From positions 96,001-160,000 of the forward strand of contig NZ_JAEQND010000009.1 of the NCBI RefSeq assembly GCF_016722765.1: 64,000 nucleotides of DNA. Direction: 5' to 3'. Positions 1-8,603 of the stretch are shown one piece after another. The DNA is from Ramlibacter alkalitolerans (GTDB lineage: Bacteria; Pseudomonadota; Gammaproteobacteria; Burkholderiales; Burkholderiaceae_C). Each line of letters begins with the position of its first letter. Position 1 is the stretch's first letter. The position numbers and the translations under genes were made by a program. Under the pieces are notes generated by a model. It was not told where the DNA came from. It did not search any database and saw nothing but the letters and a program-made list of their open reading frames with translations.

Positions 1-129
1 AACCGGCAGCGCACCGTGTCGCCGGACGCGCCCATGGTGGCGACGGCGATGGCGGTGGGCACCTCCTTCGGCGTGCCGGGAATGAAGATGCGCTTCGACG
101 GCCGGGTGCCCTCGGGCTTCATGACCTGA
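1..129. CDS. Partial gene at window edge, strand undecided
   Basis: Both strands stay open to the edge and use G/C in third codon positions, so coding strand cannot be decided. Minus reading: an ATG at 122 overlaps the LysR stop as ATGA, giving an N-terminus MKPEGTRPSKRIFIPGTPKE. Plus reading: the C-terminal end of a protein finishing in VPSGFMT with TGA at 127-129, convergent with the LysR gene. I do not recognise either protein. The four-base overlap slightly favours the minus reading as a gene co-transcribed with the regulator. Confidence 0.35.
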
Positions 130-1015
130 CCTGTTCGATCAGCCAGGCCTTGAAAGCCGTCATCGCAGCGCGCTCCGGCTGTTCCGGCTGCACCAGGTAA
201 TAGGCGCGCCGGGTGATCGCGCCGCCCTCGCAGGCCGGCATCAGCGCCGTGGCGGCGAGCTCGGCCTGGATCAGGAGCGTGGGCAGCAGCGCCACGCCCA
301 TGCCGCAGGTGGCCGCCGCCACCTGCATCGAGAAAAGCTCATAACGCGGGCCGGCCATGGCCTTGGGCGCATCGATGCCCTGCGCGTCGAACCAGTCGCG
401 CCAGGCGTCGGGGCGGGTCGACTGCTGCAGCAGGGGCAGGCTGGCCAGCGTGCGCGGCGCCACCGGCCGGCGACCCTTGAGCAGCGCCGGGCTGCACACC
501 GGCGCCACTTCCTCCTGCAGCAGCAGCGTCGCGTGGGTGCCGGCCCACTGGGCGAGCTGCTGCGGCGTGCCTGCGTAGATCGCGCCGTCGAACTCGTTGT
601 CGGCGAACAGGAAGGGCCGCGTGCGCGCCGCGATGTGCACGTTCAGGTCCGGCTGCTCGCGGGCCAGTTGCGCCAGCCGCGGGATCAGCCAGCGGGTCGC
701 GAACGTCGGCACCGCCGCCAGCGTCACCGATTCGCCCTGGCCCTGGCGACCCATCAGGTCCAGCGCGTCGCGCTCCATCGCATCGAGCCGCAGCGACACG
801 TTGCGCGCGTAGTCCTCGCCGGCCGGCGTGAGCGCGATCCCGTGCTGGGCGCGGCGGAACAGCTTCACGCCGAGGAATTCCTCCAGCTGGCCCAGCTGGC
901 GCGACACCGCGCCCTGGGTCAGGGCCAGCTCCTGCGCGGCGCGCGTGAGGCTGCGGTGGCGTGCCGCGGCCTCGAAGCAGGCGAGCGTCTGGGTCGAAGG
1001 CAGCTTGCGTCGCAC
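119..1015 (-). CDS. LysR-family transcriptional regulator (GcvA-like)
   Basis: A 298-residue LysR-type DNA-binding regulator. The N-terminal winged helix-turn-helix lies at about residues 6-65 (FEAAARHRSLTRAAQEL then QGAVSRQLGQLEEFLG), followed by a two-lobed effector-binding domain to the end. The sequence pattern resembles the GcvA subgroup. The start is GTG at 1015 (MRRKLPSTQTL), which fits the usual distance from start to the recognition helix. It is transcribed divergently from the glutaryl-CoA dehydrogenase gene 113 bp away, so by family habit it probably controls that gene and itself. Its inducer is not visible from sequence; glutarate or glutaryl-CoA is an inference from context. Confidence 0.9.
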   Translation of the reverse strand: MRRKLPSTQTLACFEAAARHRSLTRAAQELALTQGAVSRQLGQLEEFLGVKLFRRAQHGIALTPAGEDYARNVSLRLDAMERDALDLMGRQGQGESVTLAAVPTFATRWLIPRLAQLAREQPDLNVHIAARTRPFLFADNEFDGAIYAGTPQQLAQWAGTHATLLLQEEVAPVCSPALLKGRRPVAPRTLASLPLLQQSTRPDAWRDWFDAQGIDAPKAMAGPRYELFSMQVAAATCGMGVALLPTLLIQAELAATALMPACEGGAITRRAYYLVQPEQPERAAMTAFKAWLIEQVRS

Positions 1016-1128
1016 GCGTCCCCCTCATCAGTCATGAAAGGCGAGCATAACTGCTGCAGAAACTTTCGCTTTCGTCGGCGGGGTGCGCTCCCTTAACATC
1101 GGGCCATCCATCAGCTTCCTTCACGACC
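1016..1128. promoter_or_regulatory. Divergent promoter region between LysR gene and gcdH
   Basis: This 113 bp gap separates two divergent genes and is clearly less GC-rich than its surroundings between about 1030 and 1080. That is where a LysR-type operator and the two promoters would be expected. I could not pick out a convincing T-N11-A palindrome by eye. Confidence 0.35.
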
Positions 1129-2310
1129 ATGAGCACGCGAGCCACCTTCTCCTGGAGCGATCCCTTCCTGCTGGACCAGCAGCTCACCGACGACGAGCGC
1201 CAGGTCCGCGACGCCGCCCGCGCCTATTCCCAGGACCGCCTGCTGCCGCGCGTGCAGGAAGCCTTCCGCCACGAGAAGACCGACGCGTCGATCTTCCGCG
1301 AGATGGGCGAGCTGGGCCTGCTGGGCCCGACGATCCCCGATCAGTACGGCGGCGCCGGCCTGAACTACGTCTGCTACGGCCTGGTGGCGCGCGAGGTCGA
1401 GCGGGTCGACTCCGGCTACCGCTCCATGATGAGCGTGCAGTCCTCGCTCGTGATGGTGCCGATCTTCGAATTCGGCAACGAGCAGACGAAGCAGAAGTAC
1501 CTGCCCAAGCTCGCCACCGGCGAGTGGATCGGCTGCTTCGGCCTGACCGAGCCGAACCACGGCTCCGATCCCGCCAGCATGATCACCCGCGCCCGCAAGG
1601 TCGATGGCGGCTACAAGCTTTCGGGCAGCAAGATGTGGATCACCAACAGCCCGATCGCCGACGTGTTCGTCGTCTGGGCCAAGGACGACGGCGGCCAGAT
1701 CCGCGGCTTCGTGCTGGAAAAGGGCTGGAAGGGCCTGTCCGCCCCCGCCGTGCACGGCAAGGTCGGCCTGCGCGCCTCGATCACGGGCGAGGTCGTGATG
1801 GACGAGGTGTTCTGCCCGGAGGAGAACGCCTTCCCCGAAGTGCGCGGCCTCAAGGGCCCGTTCACCTGCCTGAACTCGGCGCGCTACGGCATCGCCTGGG
1901 GCGCGATGGGTGCGGCGGAGGACTGCTTCCACCGCGCGCGCCAGTACGTGCTGGATCGCAAGCAGTTCGGCCGTCCCCTGGCCGCCAACCAGCTGGTGCA
2001 GAAGAAGCTGGCCGACATGCTCACGGAGATCTCGCTGGGCCTGCAGGGCTGCCTGCGCCTGGGCCGCATGAAGGACGAAGGTCCGGCGCCGGTGGAGATC
2101 ACCTCCATCCTCAAGCGCAACAACTGCGGCAAGGCGCTGGACATCGCCCGCATGGCGCGCGACATGATGGGCGGCAACGGCATCAGCGACGAATTCGGCG
2201 TGGCGCGCCACCTGGTGAACCTGGAAGTCGTGAACACCTATGAAGGCACGCACGACATCCATGCGCTGATCCTGGGCCGCGCGATCACGGGGATCCAGGC
2301 GTTCAGCTGA
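1129..2310 (+). CDS. gcdH: Glutaryl-CoA dehydrogenase
   Basis: A cytosolic FAD enzyme of the acyl-CoA dehydrogenase family, 393 residues, full length. It oxidises and decarboxylates glutaryl-CoA to crotonyl-CoA in lysine, tryptophan and glutarate breakdown. The FAD/substrate signature [13 protein letters not shown] is at about 136-148, and the catalytic base is Glu372 in [18 protein letters not shown], where this subfamily carries it. Arg98-Ser99 in DSGYRSMMS match the glutaryl-carboxylate-binding region. The ATG at 1129 gives the usual N-terminus. A divergent LysR gene precedes it; in relatives a CoA-transferase for glutarate is often nearby, but none is visible in this window. Confidence 0.93.
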   Translation: MSTRATFSWSDPFLLDQQLTDDERQVRDAARAYSQDRLLPRVQEAFRHEKTDASIFREMGELGLLGPTIPDQYGGAGLNYVCYGLVAREVERVDSGYRSMMSVQSSLVMVPIFEFGNEQTKQKYLPKLATGEWIGCFGLTEPNHGSDPASMITRARKVDGGYKLSGSKMWITNSPIADVFVVWAKDDGGQIRGFVLEKGWKGLSAPAVHGKVGLRASITGEVVMDEVFCPEENAFPEVRGLKGPFTCLNSARYGIAWGAMGAAEDCFHRARQYVLDRKQFGRPLAANQLVQKKLADMLTEISLGLQGCLRLGRMKDEGPAPVEITSILKRNNCGKALDIARMARDMMGGNGISDEFGVARHLVNLEVVNTYEGTHDIHALILGRAITGIQAFS

Positions 2311-2334
2311 GGCGCCGCGGCGGGGCGCCCCGGC

Positions 2335-3555
2335 TCATTTGCCGGCGCGCCACGCGGTGCCGCGCGCGCGGCCCAGCGAGCCGCGCAGGGCGTCCAGCAG
2401 CAGATCACGCACGGCACAGGCAAAGCAGACGGTGCCCACCAGGCCGCTGACTGCCGGCTCCAGCACGAAGTGGCGCACCAGCGGTCGGAAGCGGCGCGGC
2501 GCGCAGCGCAGTCCCACGCCTCGCTGCAGGTAGACCAGCAGGGTGGAGACGGCCGTGGCGCCCCACGCGTCCAGCGGCAGGAGGCGCCCGCCGCCGCCGG
2601 CCCACAAGGCGAGCAGCGACAGCGCGCCGGCCGGCGCGAGGAACGTCGACAGCACGAAGTTGGGAAACACCAGCAGTCGAAAGCGCCACGTCGCCTGCGG
2701 CAGCCGCGCCGCCTGCCGGGCGCAGCATTGCACGTGCCCGGTGATCCAGCGCGTGCGCTGCGCGACCAGCCCCGACCATGACGCAGGAACGAGCGTGCGG
2801 GCGACGGCCTCCGGCGCCCGGACGATGCAGGCCCCGTGGCGGGCCAGGGTGAGCGTGAGATCCGCGTCCTCGGTCCGGGTGCGGGCGGAAAACGGATGCC
2901 GCAGCAGCACTTCGCGGCGGAACAGGCACGCCGCTCCCGGCAGGACCGAGATCGCGGCGACGGCATCCTGCGCCGCCCGTTCAAAGTCGAGCGAGGCCGC
3001 GTATTCCTGCCGCTGCAGCTTGGCCGGCATGCCGTTCGCCGGCGCCGCCTCCAGGCAGAACGCCACGGCGTCGGCGTGTCGATGCTGCAGGGTGGCGAGG
3101 GCGGCGGCCAGGGAGTCGGGCGCGAGGCAGGTGTCGGCGTCGACGGTCAGGACGAAATCGCCGCGTGCAGCCGCGATCCCGATCCGCAGCGCGGCTGCCT
3201 TGCCCGCGTTGGCCGCCAGGCGGATCACCCGTCCTTGACCGTCGCAGTCCAGGCAGCGTTGCGCGATGGCGCAAGTCGCGTCACCGGATCCGTCGTCGAC
3301 CACGATGATCTCCAGCGGCGCGGGAACCAGGCCCTGCAGCGCACGCAGCGTGGCTTCGATCGCCTGCGCCTCGTCGAACGCGGGGACGACGATGGAAACG
3401 CGCGCCGTGGCGAAGGACGCGGGCTCACCCGGGTCCGGCGCGTCGCGCGGTGGACCCGTCCTGCGCCTGCGGCACGCCCAGGCGCCCAGCATGCATGTGA
3501 GCACCATCCGCACCCACAGGAGGACCAGCGTCAGCTCCGCGGCGCGCGCGATCAT
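2335..3555 (-). CDS. Membrane glycosyltransferase, family GT2
   Basis: A 406-residue processive-type GT2 glycosyltransferase. One N-terminal transmembrane segment (about 5-27) precedes the cytosolic GT-A domain, and at least two further helices lie after residue 285. Visible motifs are VVPAFDE (57-62), VVDDGS (85-90), the DxD in VDADT (138-142), TEDADLT (228-234) and QRTRW (266-270). This is the set used by cellulose, chitin and poly-GlcNAc synthases. The sugar donor is unknown. The gene begins 13 bp after the exported-protein gene, which itself overlaps the TIR gene, so the three are probably one operon. The link suggests an envelope polysaccharide role (inference). Confidence 0.88.
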   Translation of the reverse strand: MIARAAELTLVLLWVRMVLTCMLGAWACRRRRTGPPRDAPDPGEPASFATARVSIVVPAFDEAQAIEATLRALQGLVPAPLEIIVVDDGSGDATCAIAQRCLDCDGQGRVIRLAANAGKAAALRIGIAAARGDFVLTVDADTCLAPDSLAAALATLQHRHADAVAFCLEAAPANGMPAKLQRQEYAASLDFERAAQDAVAAISVLPGAACLFRREVLLRHPFSARTRTEDADLTLTLARHGACIVRAPEAVARTLVPASWSGLVAQRTRWITGHVQCCARQAARLPQATWRFRLLVFPNFVLSTFLAPAGALSLLALWAGGGGRLLPLDAWGATAVSTLLVYLQRGVGLRCAPRRFRPLVRHFVLEPAVSGLVGTVCFACAVRDLLLDALRGSLGRARGTAWRAGK

Positions 3556-3568
3556 CGTGGCGCGGCGG

Positions 3569-4306
3569 TCAGCGGAAGCGCTCCACGATCCAGCGCTCGG
3601 AATCCCAGCTTTCGCCGCTGGGATGCTCGAAGTGATTGATCTCCAGCCCGGGATAGGCCGCCAGCGGCTTGACGCCGTCGCCCGTGTCGATCACCTGGCC
3701 GTCGCGCTTGCAACCGCTGCGCGCATAAGTGCTCTTCTTGTCGCACGGCACCAGCGCTGCCGCCGGCCAGGCGGCGAACAGGAAATGATCCTTGCCGGCG
3801 ATGGCTTTCGGATCGACGTCGAACTGCAGCGTGGTGGACCAGCCCGCCCGTTCGATGCGCACCTTCTTGGGGGTGACGTCATGGGAAGCCGCCGCGTCGT
3901 CGCTCAGGACGATCCACTTCGGCGCAGTTCCCACCAGCGCAGTGGACCGCGTCGCGCGCTCCAGCGCCGAGCGCACGTTTGCGGCCGCATCGAGCTCGCG
4001 GCGCTGGAAGTTGGCGCTGTCGTTGCGCAGCGAACTGGGGACCTTGGGGCCCGCGTAGACGGTCAGGCCGACGACCACGTCGCTGCCGACCGGGAAGGGC
4101 TTTGCCGCCCCGGCCTGCGCCTGCGCCGTGCAATCGAGCGTGATTTCGAAGCGGATGGCGGCGGCCGCCTGCACCTTCGGCGCCGTCAGGGCGCAAGTTG
4201 CAGTGTCGGCTGCGAGCGCGCAAGGGGCGGCGGCCAGTCCGAGCAGCAGCGACGCAAACAGGGAGCGGGGTGCATCAACCCGGCTGCTTGAGCATGTGGA
4301 GGGCAT
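3569..4306 (-). CDS. Exported four-cysteine protein of unknown function
   Basis: 245 residues, no recognised family. The N-terminus carries a signal peptide with hydrophobic core at about 16-31 and probable cleavage after Ala-Leu-Ala at 30-32. The mature part keeps four cysteines (38, 59, 188, 199), suggesting two periplasmic disulfides, and is otherwise soluble with mixed beta-type sequence. The ATG at 4306 lies inside the end of the upstream TIR gene (32 bp overlap), implying translational coupling. It is probably a dedicated partner of the TIR-membrane protein and of the downstream glycosyltransferase. An in-frame later start would destroy the signal peptide, so the overlap is likely real. 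Confidence 0.7.
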   Translation of the reverse strand: MPSTCSSSRVDAPRSLFASLLLGLAAAPCALAADTATCALTAPKVQAAAAIRFEITLDCTAQAQAGAAKPFPVGSDVVVGLTVYAGPKVPSSLRNDSANFQRRELDAAANVRSALERATRSTALVGTAPKWIVLSDDAAASHDVTPKKVRIERAGWSTTLQFDVDPKAIAGKDHFLFAAWPAAALVPCDKKSTYARSGCKRDGQVIDTGDGVKPLAAYPGLEINHFEHPSGESWDSERWIVERFR

Positions 4307-5894
4307 CCGTGAGCTCCCAGTGGTTACGTTCGCGGATCAGGGCCGCGAAGTTCGAACTCTGCGCCTCGATCCCCGGAAAATACTGTTCGACCTTGTCGCG
4401 GTAGGCGTAGAGCCTGCGAATGATGGTCTCATCGCTTTGCTCCGACAAGTTGCCCAGCCCCCCGAGCGCATCGCGCACCAAAGGGCTGTTGGGCCCGTAC
4501 TGCACGGCGATCGAGAACATCACCGCCTGCAGCGCGATCGAGCGCCGCTCGACGTCCAGTTGCACCGGGCTGGCCGCGCCGTCGGTCCGCGCGCCGGCCC
4601 CCAGGCGCCGGACCAGCGGCCGGTAGACGGTCTTTTCGACGAACGCCGATTGCAGGCGGGCGAAGTCTTCGGCGCTGGCAGCCTCGGTGCCCAGGGCGTG
4701 CCAGGCGCGCTCGAAGGCCGGATCGCCCCGGCGCGCCGCTTCCGCCGCGCCGGACGCCACCAGCCGCGCGCCCTGCTCCGGTTTCCACTGGTCCAGGAAG
4801 CCGAGGAATTCCTCCATCTGCGCGTCGGCCCGGATGCGGAACGTGCCGTAGTACCTGCCGCCGATGAAATCGGTGCCGAAATGCTCCGGCGTTTCGCCCT
4901 CGTAGCGGCGGGCAAGCGTGTCGACGCTGTACGGCGGCGCCGGATAGTCCCGGTTGTGCGCCAGCCGGATCAGCCGGTCCTGCAGGTTGCGCTCCTCCTG
5001 CACCTGCCTGAGGGCCACCTTGGTCTTCTCGCCATTGCGCCAGGCCACGTAGCCCGCGCCCGCGACAGCCAGCGTCAGCACGCCCGTCACGGCGATTCCG
5101 ACGATGGTTCGCCGCACCACGAGCCGCAGCGCGCGCGCCCTATCCTCCTGCGCGCGGGTGCTGGCCTGCAGCGCCTGCTCGCGCCCCTCCTGGGCGCGGC
5201 GCATGCGCTCGATCTGCTGGCGCTCTTCGTCCAGCCGGTACGCCTCCGCCTGCTCGCTGGCCTGGAGGAAGGACCGCTGCGCGCCCGTCAGCTCCGGGGC
5301 GCCCGCCGGTCGCGCATCGCGCCACTGCTGCAGATGGGCCAGCTCGGAGCCGCGCGCGAGAAAGTCGGGCGCCGAAGCTTCTGCCTGCCAGCGCGCCGCC
5401 ATTTCGGCGACGCGGGTGTGCTCGCGGATCCATTCGATGTCCACCCGCAGGGCGGCCTGCAGCCGAGCGAGACCGCTGCCCCAGCCCGCGCCCGGGAAGG
5501 ACGGTTCGGCATAGAAGTGGATGTAGTTCAGCGTGCCGAGCGTCCCCGGTACCTGCGTATCGGGCGCCAACGCGCCCGCAAGCACCGGCACGATCCGCTT
5601 GCCTGATGCGCCGGCCTGCTCCAGTTCCCAGCGGCACACCGGCGAGGCCGCCGACGCGGGCGTGAGGATGAACACGATGGTGTCGGCCTCGAGGATCATC
5701 TGGCCGAGGCGCGCTTCCCAGCGCTCCGCGCCCTGGATGCCGCTGCGGTCGATCACCACCTTGTGGCCAAGCGCTTCGAGCGAGGCCACCAGCTGGTCGG
5801 CGAACGCGAGGTCCTTGCGCGAATAGGAAACGAAGATCTTGAGGCCGCCGGCACCGGCCTGCGGCATTGCTTCGGCTTCGAACCGCTGGTCCAT
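4275..5894 (-). CDS. TIR - transmembrane - chitosanase-like domain fusion protein
   Basis: 539 residues. The TIR domain spans about 18-150 (LKIFVSYSRKD, then KVVIDRSG). Glu60 in ERWEARL aligns with the catalytic glutamate of NAD-cleaving TIR enzymes such as SARM1 (by-eye alignment). Residues 150-215 hold the EWIREHTR...W...LARGSEL...LTGAQRSFL helices often seen after TIR domains in TIR-WD40 proteins. A charged coiled coil covers about 213-256 and one transmembrane helix about 261-284, preceded by arginines, so N-in and C-out. The periplasmic part (about 320-535) has YEGE, FIGGRYYGTFRI, an ALQAVMFSIAVQYGPN segment and a terminal ERNHWELTDALHML. This is the pattern of GH46/chitosanase-like peptidoglycan-acting domains. 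The catalytic residues would be Glu332 or 334 and Asp342. First gene of a probable three-gene operon. Function is inferred, not established. Confidence 0.83.
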   Translation of the reverse strand: MDQRFEAEAMPQAGAGGLKIFVSYSRKDLAFADQLVASLEALGHKVVIDRSGIQGAERWEARLGQMILEADTIVFILTPASAASPVCRWELEQAGASGKRIVPVLAGALAPDTQVPGTLGTLNYIHFYAEPSFPGAGWGSGLARLQAALRVDIEWIREHTRVAEMAARWQAEASAPDFLARGSELAHLQQWRDARPAGAPELTGAQRSFLQASEQAEAYRLDEERQQIERMRRAQEGREQALQASTRAQEDRARALRLVVRRTIVGIAVTGVLTLAVAGAGYVAWRNGEKTKVALRQVQEERNLQDRLIRLAHNRDYPAPPYSVDTLARRYEGETPEHFGTDFIGGRYYGTFRIRADAQMEEFLGFLDQWKPEQGARLVASGAAEAARRGDPAFERAWHALGTEAASAEDFARLQSAFVEKTVYRPLVRRLGAGARTDGAASPVQLDVERRSIALQAVMFSIAVQYGPNSPLVRDALGGLGNLSEQSDETIIRRLYAYRDKVEQYFPGIEAQSSNFAALIRERNHWELTDALHMLKQPG

Positions 5895-6014
5895 CGCTCG
5901 GGGCCCGTGTGCGCTCGGACCCGGACCTTAGCACGCGGATGTGCTGGGTGGCAGGCCATGACAAGGCCGGTGCGCTCTGGCATCATCGTCGGCCCACGTA
6001 CCGCGGAGGCTGCG

Positions 6015-7421
6015 ATGGACCTGTCCCACGTCACCCAGGCCAGTGCGGCCGAGATCGCGGCGGCGGTGCGCCGGCGGGAGATCACGGCGGTCGCGGTGAT
6101 GCGCACCTTCCTCGATCGCATCGAGCAGCTCGAACCCCGCTTCAACACCTTCGCCACCCTCACGGCCGAAGCGGCCCTGCAGCAGGCCCACCACGCCGAC
6201 AAGCTGATCGCCGGCGCGCGCGATCCCGGCCCGCTCGCCGGCGTGCCCGTGAGCGTCAAGGACCTGATCGCGGTGCGCGGCGTGCGGCAGGCCTTCGGCT
6301 CGAAGCTGCTGGCCGACAACGTCGCACAGCACGACGCGCCTGCGGTCGAACGGCTGCACCATGCCGGCGCCTGCATCGTCGGCAAGAGCACCACCAGCGA
6401 GCTCGGGTCCAAGGCGGTCGGCGATTCGCCGCTGACGGGCGTCACCCGCAACCCCTGGAACGCCGAGCGCACGCCCGGCGGATCCAGTTCCGGGGCGGCG
6501 GCCCAGGTCGCGGCGCGCATGGTTCCGGTGGCGCTGGCCACGGACGGTGGCGGCTCGATCCGCATCCCGTCCAGCTTCTGCGGCGTGTTCGGCATCAAGG
6601 CCCGCTTCGGCCGGGTCCCGGTGTGGCCGCCGTCGGCTGCGCCGGCGCTGGCGCACGTCGGACCGATCACCCACAGCGTGCGCGACGCGGCCCTGGTGCT
6701 GTCGGTGATCGCCGGCCGCGACGCGCGCGACGAAGCCTCGCTGCGCTCGCCGGTGCCCGACTTCCTCGCCAGTCTCGACGAGGGGCTGCGCGGCCTGCGC
6801 ATCGGCTGGTGTCCCGCACTGGGCTACGGCCGCGCCGACGCTGCGGTGCTCGAGGCCTGCGAGCAGGCCGCCTGGCAGCTGCAGGCCGAAGGCGCGCAGG
6901 TGATGGAGCTGCAGCCGCCGTTCGCGCGGGACCCCGGCCCGGCGTGGAACCGCCTGTTCTACGGCCGCATCGGCGAGCGCCTGGCCGAACTCGCGCCCAC
7001 CCCCGCCCAGCGGGAACTGGTGAATCCGGCCTTGCGCGCGGCCGTCGCGCAACTGGAGGCCTTCGGTCCCCCGGCCGAGGCCGAACTCGCGGCCTTGCGC
7101 GAGGAGACGTGGGCGCGGGCGCAGTCCGTGTTCCGCACCGTGGACGTGCTCCTCACGCCCACGCTGCCGGTCACGGCGCTTCCGGTCGGCGTCGACGTCC
7201 CTCCGGGCCATGCAGGGCGCAATGCCGTGGACTGGTCGTACTTCACCTATCCGTTCAACCTCACCGGCCATCCGGCGGCCTCGTTTCCCGTCGGCTTCGA
7301 TGGCGGTGGTCTGCCGATCGGGCTGCAGATCGTCGGTCCGCTGGACGGCGAGGGCGCGATCCTGCGCGTGGCCAGCGCCATCGAACGGCTGCATCCGATC
7401 GCGGCGCCGCGGCTCGTCTGA
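6015..7421 (+). CDS. Amidase, amidase-signature family
   Basis: A 468-residue cytosolic amidase-signature hydrolase, normal length, converting amides to acids and ammonia. The Ser-cisSer-Lys triad is readable: Lys82 in VPVSVKDL, cis-Ser157 in TPGGSSSGAA and nucleophile Ser181 in DGGGSIRIPS. The start is ATG 6015, with GGAGG about 6 bases upstream; the open frame runs further back but overlaps the divergent TIR gene. The C-terminus GLPIGLQIVGP is typical. The serine hydrolase gene follows after 3 bp, so the two are co-translated. The substrate is unknown; annotations such as Asp/Glu-tRNA amidotransferase subunit A would be over-calls because gatB and gatC are absent. Confidence 0.92.
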   Translation: MDLSHVTQASAAEIAAAVRRREITAVAVMRTFLDRIEQLEPRFNTFATLTAEAALQQAHHADKLIAGARDPGPLAGVPVSVKDLIAVRGVRQAFGSKLLADNVAQHDAPAVERLHHAGACIVGKSTTSELGSKAVGDSPLTGVTRNPWNAERTPGGSSSGAAAQVAARMVPVALATDGGGSIRIPSSFCGVFGIKARFGRVPVWPPSAAPALAHVGPITHSVRDAALVLSVIAGRDARDEASLRSPVPDFLASLDEGLRGLRIGWCPALGYGRADAAVLEACEQAAWQLQAEGAQVMELQPPFARDPGPAWNRLFYGRIGERLAELAPTPAQRELVNPALRAAVAQLEAFGPPAEAELAALREETWARAQSVFRTVDVLLTPTLPVTALPVGVDVPPGHAGRNAVDWSYFTYPFNLTGHPAASFPVGFDGGGLPIGLQIVGPLDGEGAILRVASAIERLHPIAAPRLV

Positions 7422-7424
7422 AGG

Positions 7425-8603
7425 ATGCCGGACTTCACCGCGGTGGATGCCGCCTTGCGGCGGCGGATAGCCAACGAGGAACTCGCCGGCGCCTCCTATG
7501 CCGTGCTGCGCGGCACCGAGCTGGTCGCGCGGAACTGCCTCGGCCGGGCCGACCGCGAAGCGCAGGTCCCGCTGCGCGAGGATCACCTGTTCCGCGTCTT
7601 TTCCAACACCAAGCTGGTCACGAGTTGCGCGGCGCTGTGGCTGGTGGAGCAGGGCCGCATCGGCCTGGACGATCCGGTCGGCGAATACATCCCGGCCCTG
7701 CGCGCCTTGCGCGCGCTGCGGCCGGCCGCGCAGTCGCTGGACGACACCGAGGCGCTGCGCGAGCCCGTGCGACTGCGCCACCTGCTCACGCACACCGCCG
7801 GCTTCACCTACGCCTTCCTGCAGCCGAATGCGCCGATCGCCAAGGCCTACATGGCCGCGGGCCTGGCCGATCCGGCGCTCACGCTGGCGCAGATGGTGGA
7901 GGTGCTCGCACGCCTGCCGCTGCTGTTCCAGCCCGGCGCCGACTGGAACTACTCGGTCGCCACCGACGTGATGGGCCGCGTGATCGAGGTCGTCGCCGGC
8001 GAAGCGCTGGACGTGCATCTGCAGCGCCACGTCTTCGCGCCGCTCGGCATGCACGACACCTTCTTCTTCGTGCCGCCGCGCGAGCAGGGCCGCCTTGCGC
8101 GCCTGTACATCGGCGACCTGCGCGATCCCATGAAGCGCGGACTGCGGCGCGCCGACCACCTGCCGTTTGCCGGCGCCTACCTGCAACCGGTGCCGCGCCT
8201 GAACGCCGGCGGCGGCCTGGTCACCAGCCTGGGCGATTTCAGCCGGCTGCTGGCGGCGCTCGCCAACGGAGGCGCGCCCCTGCTGCAGGCGAAATCGCTG
8301 CCGCTGGTGTTCGACAACCAGCTGCCGCCCGGCCTCTGGATCGGCTTTCCCGACGCGCCGCGCACCATCGGCCGCGGCCACAGCTATGCCGGCTCGGTGA
8401 CGGTCGAAGCGTCCGATGCCGACCCCAGCAGCCGCCCCGGCGACCTGCAGTGGGGCGGCCTGGCCGCCACCAAGTGGTGGATCTGGCCCTCCCGCAAGGT
8501 CGCGGTCGCGCTCATGGCGCAGCGCTACATGGGCTCCGACCTGCCTTTCTGGCCGGAATTCAAGTCGCTGGTGTGCGCGGCCCTCGAAGGAAGCAGCCCA
8601 TGA
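7425..8603 (+). CDS. Serine hydrolase, beta-lactamase/EstB family
   Basis: 392 residues of the class C beta-lactamase-like esterase family. The nucleophile motif SxxK appears as SNTK in FRVFSNTKLV (about residues 57-66). A tyrosine motif WNYSVATDVMG is at about 175-185, and a late GGGL/WGG region completes the site. No signal peptide is visible, so it should act in the cytosol as an esterase, amidase or D-peptidase rather than as a resistance enzyme. It starts 3 bp after the amidase stop, and its own stop overlaps the GH13 start as ATGA. The three genes form one unit; the coupling of an amidase, an esterase and a glycosidase is unexplained. Confidence 0.9.
   Translation: MPDFTAVDAALRRRIANEELAGASYAVLRGTELVARNCLGRADREAQVPLREDHLFRVFSNTKLVTSCAALWLVEQGRIGLDDPVGEYIPALRALRALRPAAQSLDDTEALREPVRLRHLLTHTAGFTYAFLQPNAPIAKAYMAAGLADPALTLAQMVEVLARLPLLFQPGADWNYSVATDVMGRVIEVVAGEALDVHLQRHVFAPLGMHDTFFFVPPREQGRLARLYIGDLRDPMKRGLRRADHLPFAGAYLQPVPRLNAGGGLVTSLGDFSRLLAALANGGAPLLQAKSLPLVFDNQLPPGLWIGFPDAPRTIGRGHSYAGSVTVEASDADPSSRPGDLQWGGLAATKWWIWPSRKVAVALMAQRYMGSDLPFWPEFKSLVCAALEGSSP

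Noticed and set aside
5763..6014. 84-codon extension before the amidase ATG
   Set aside because: It overlaps the divergent TIR gene and lacks amidase homology; GGAGG supports ATG 6015.
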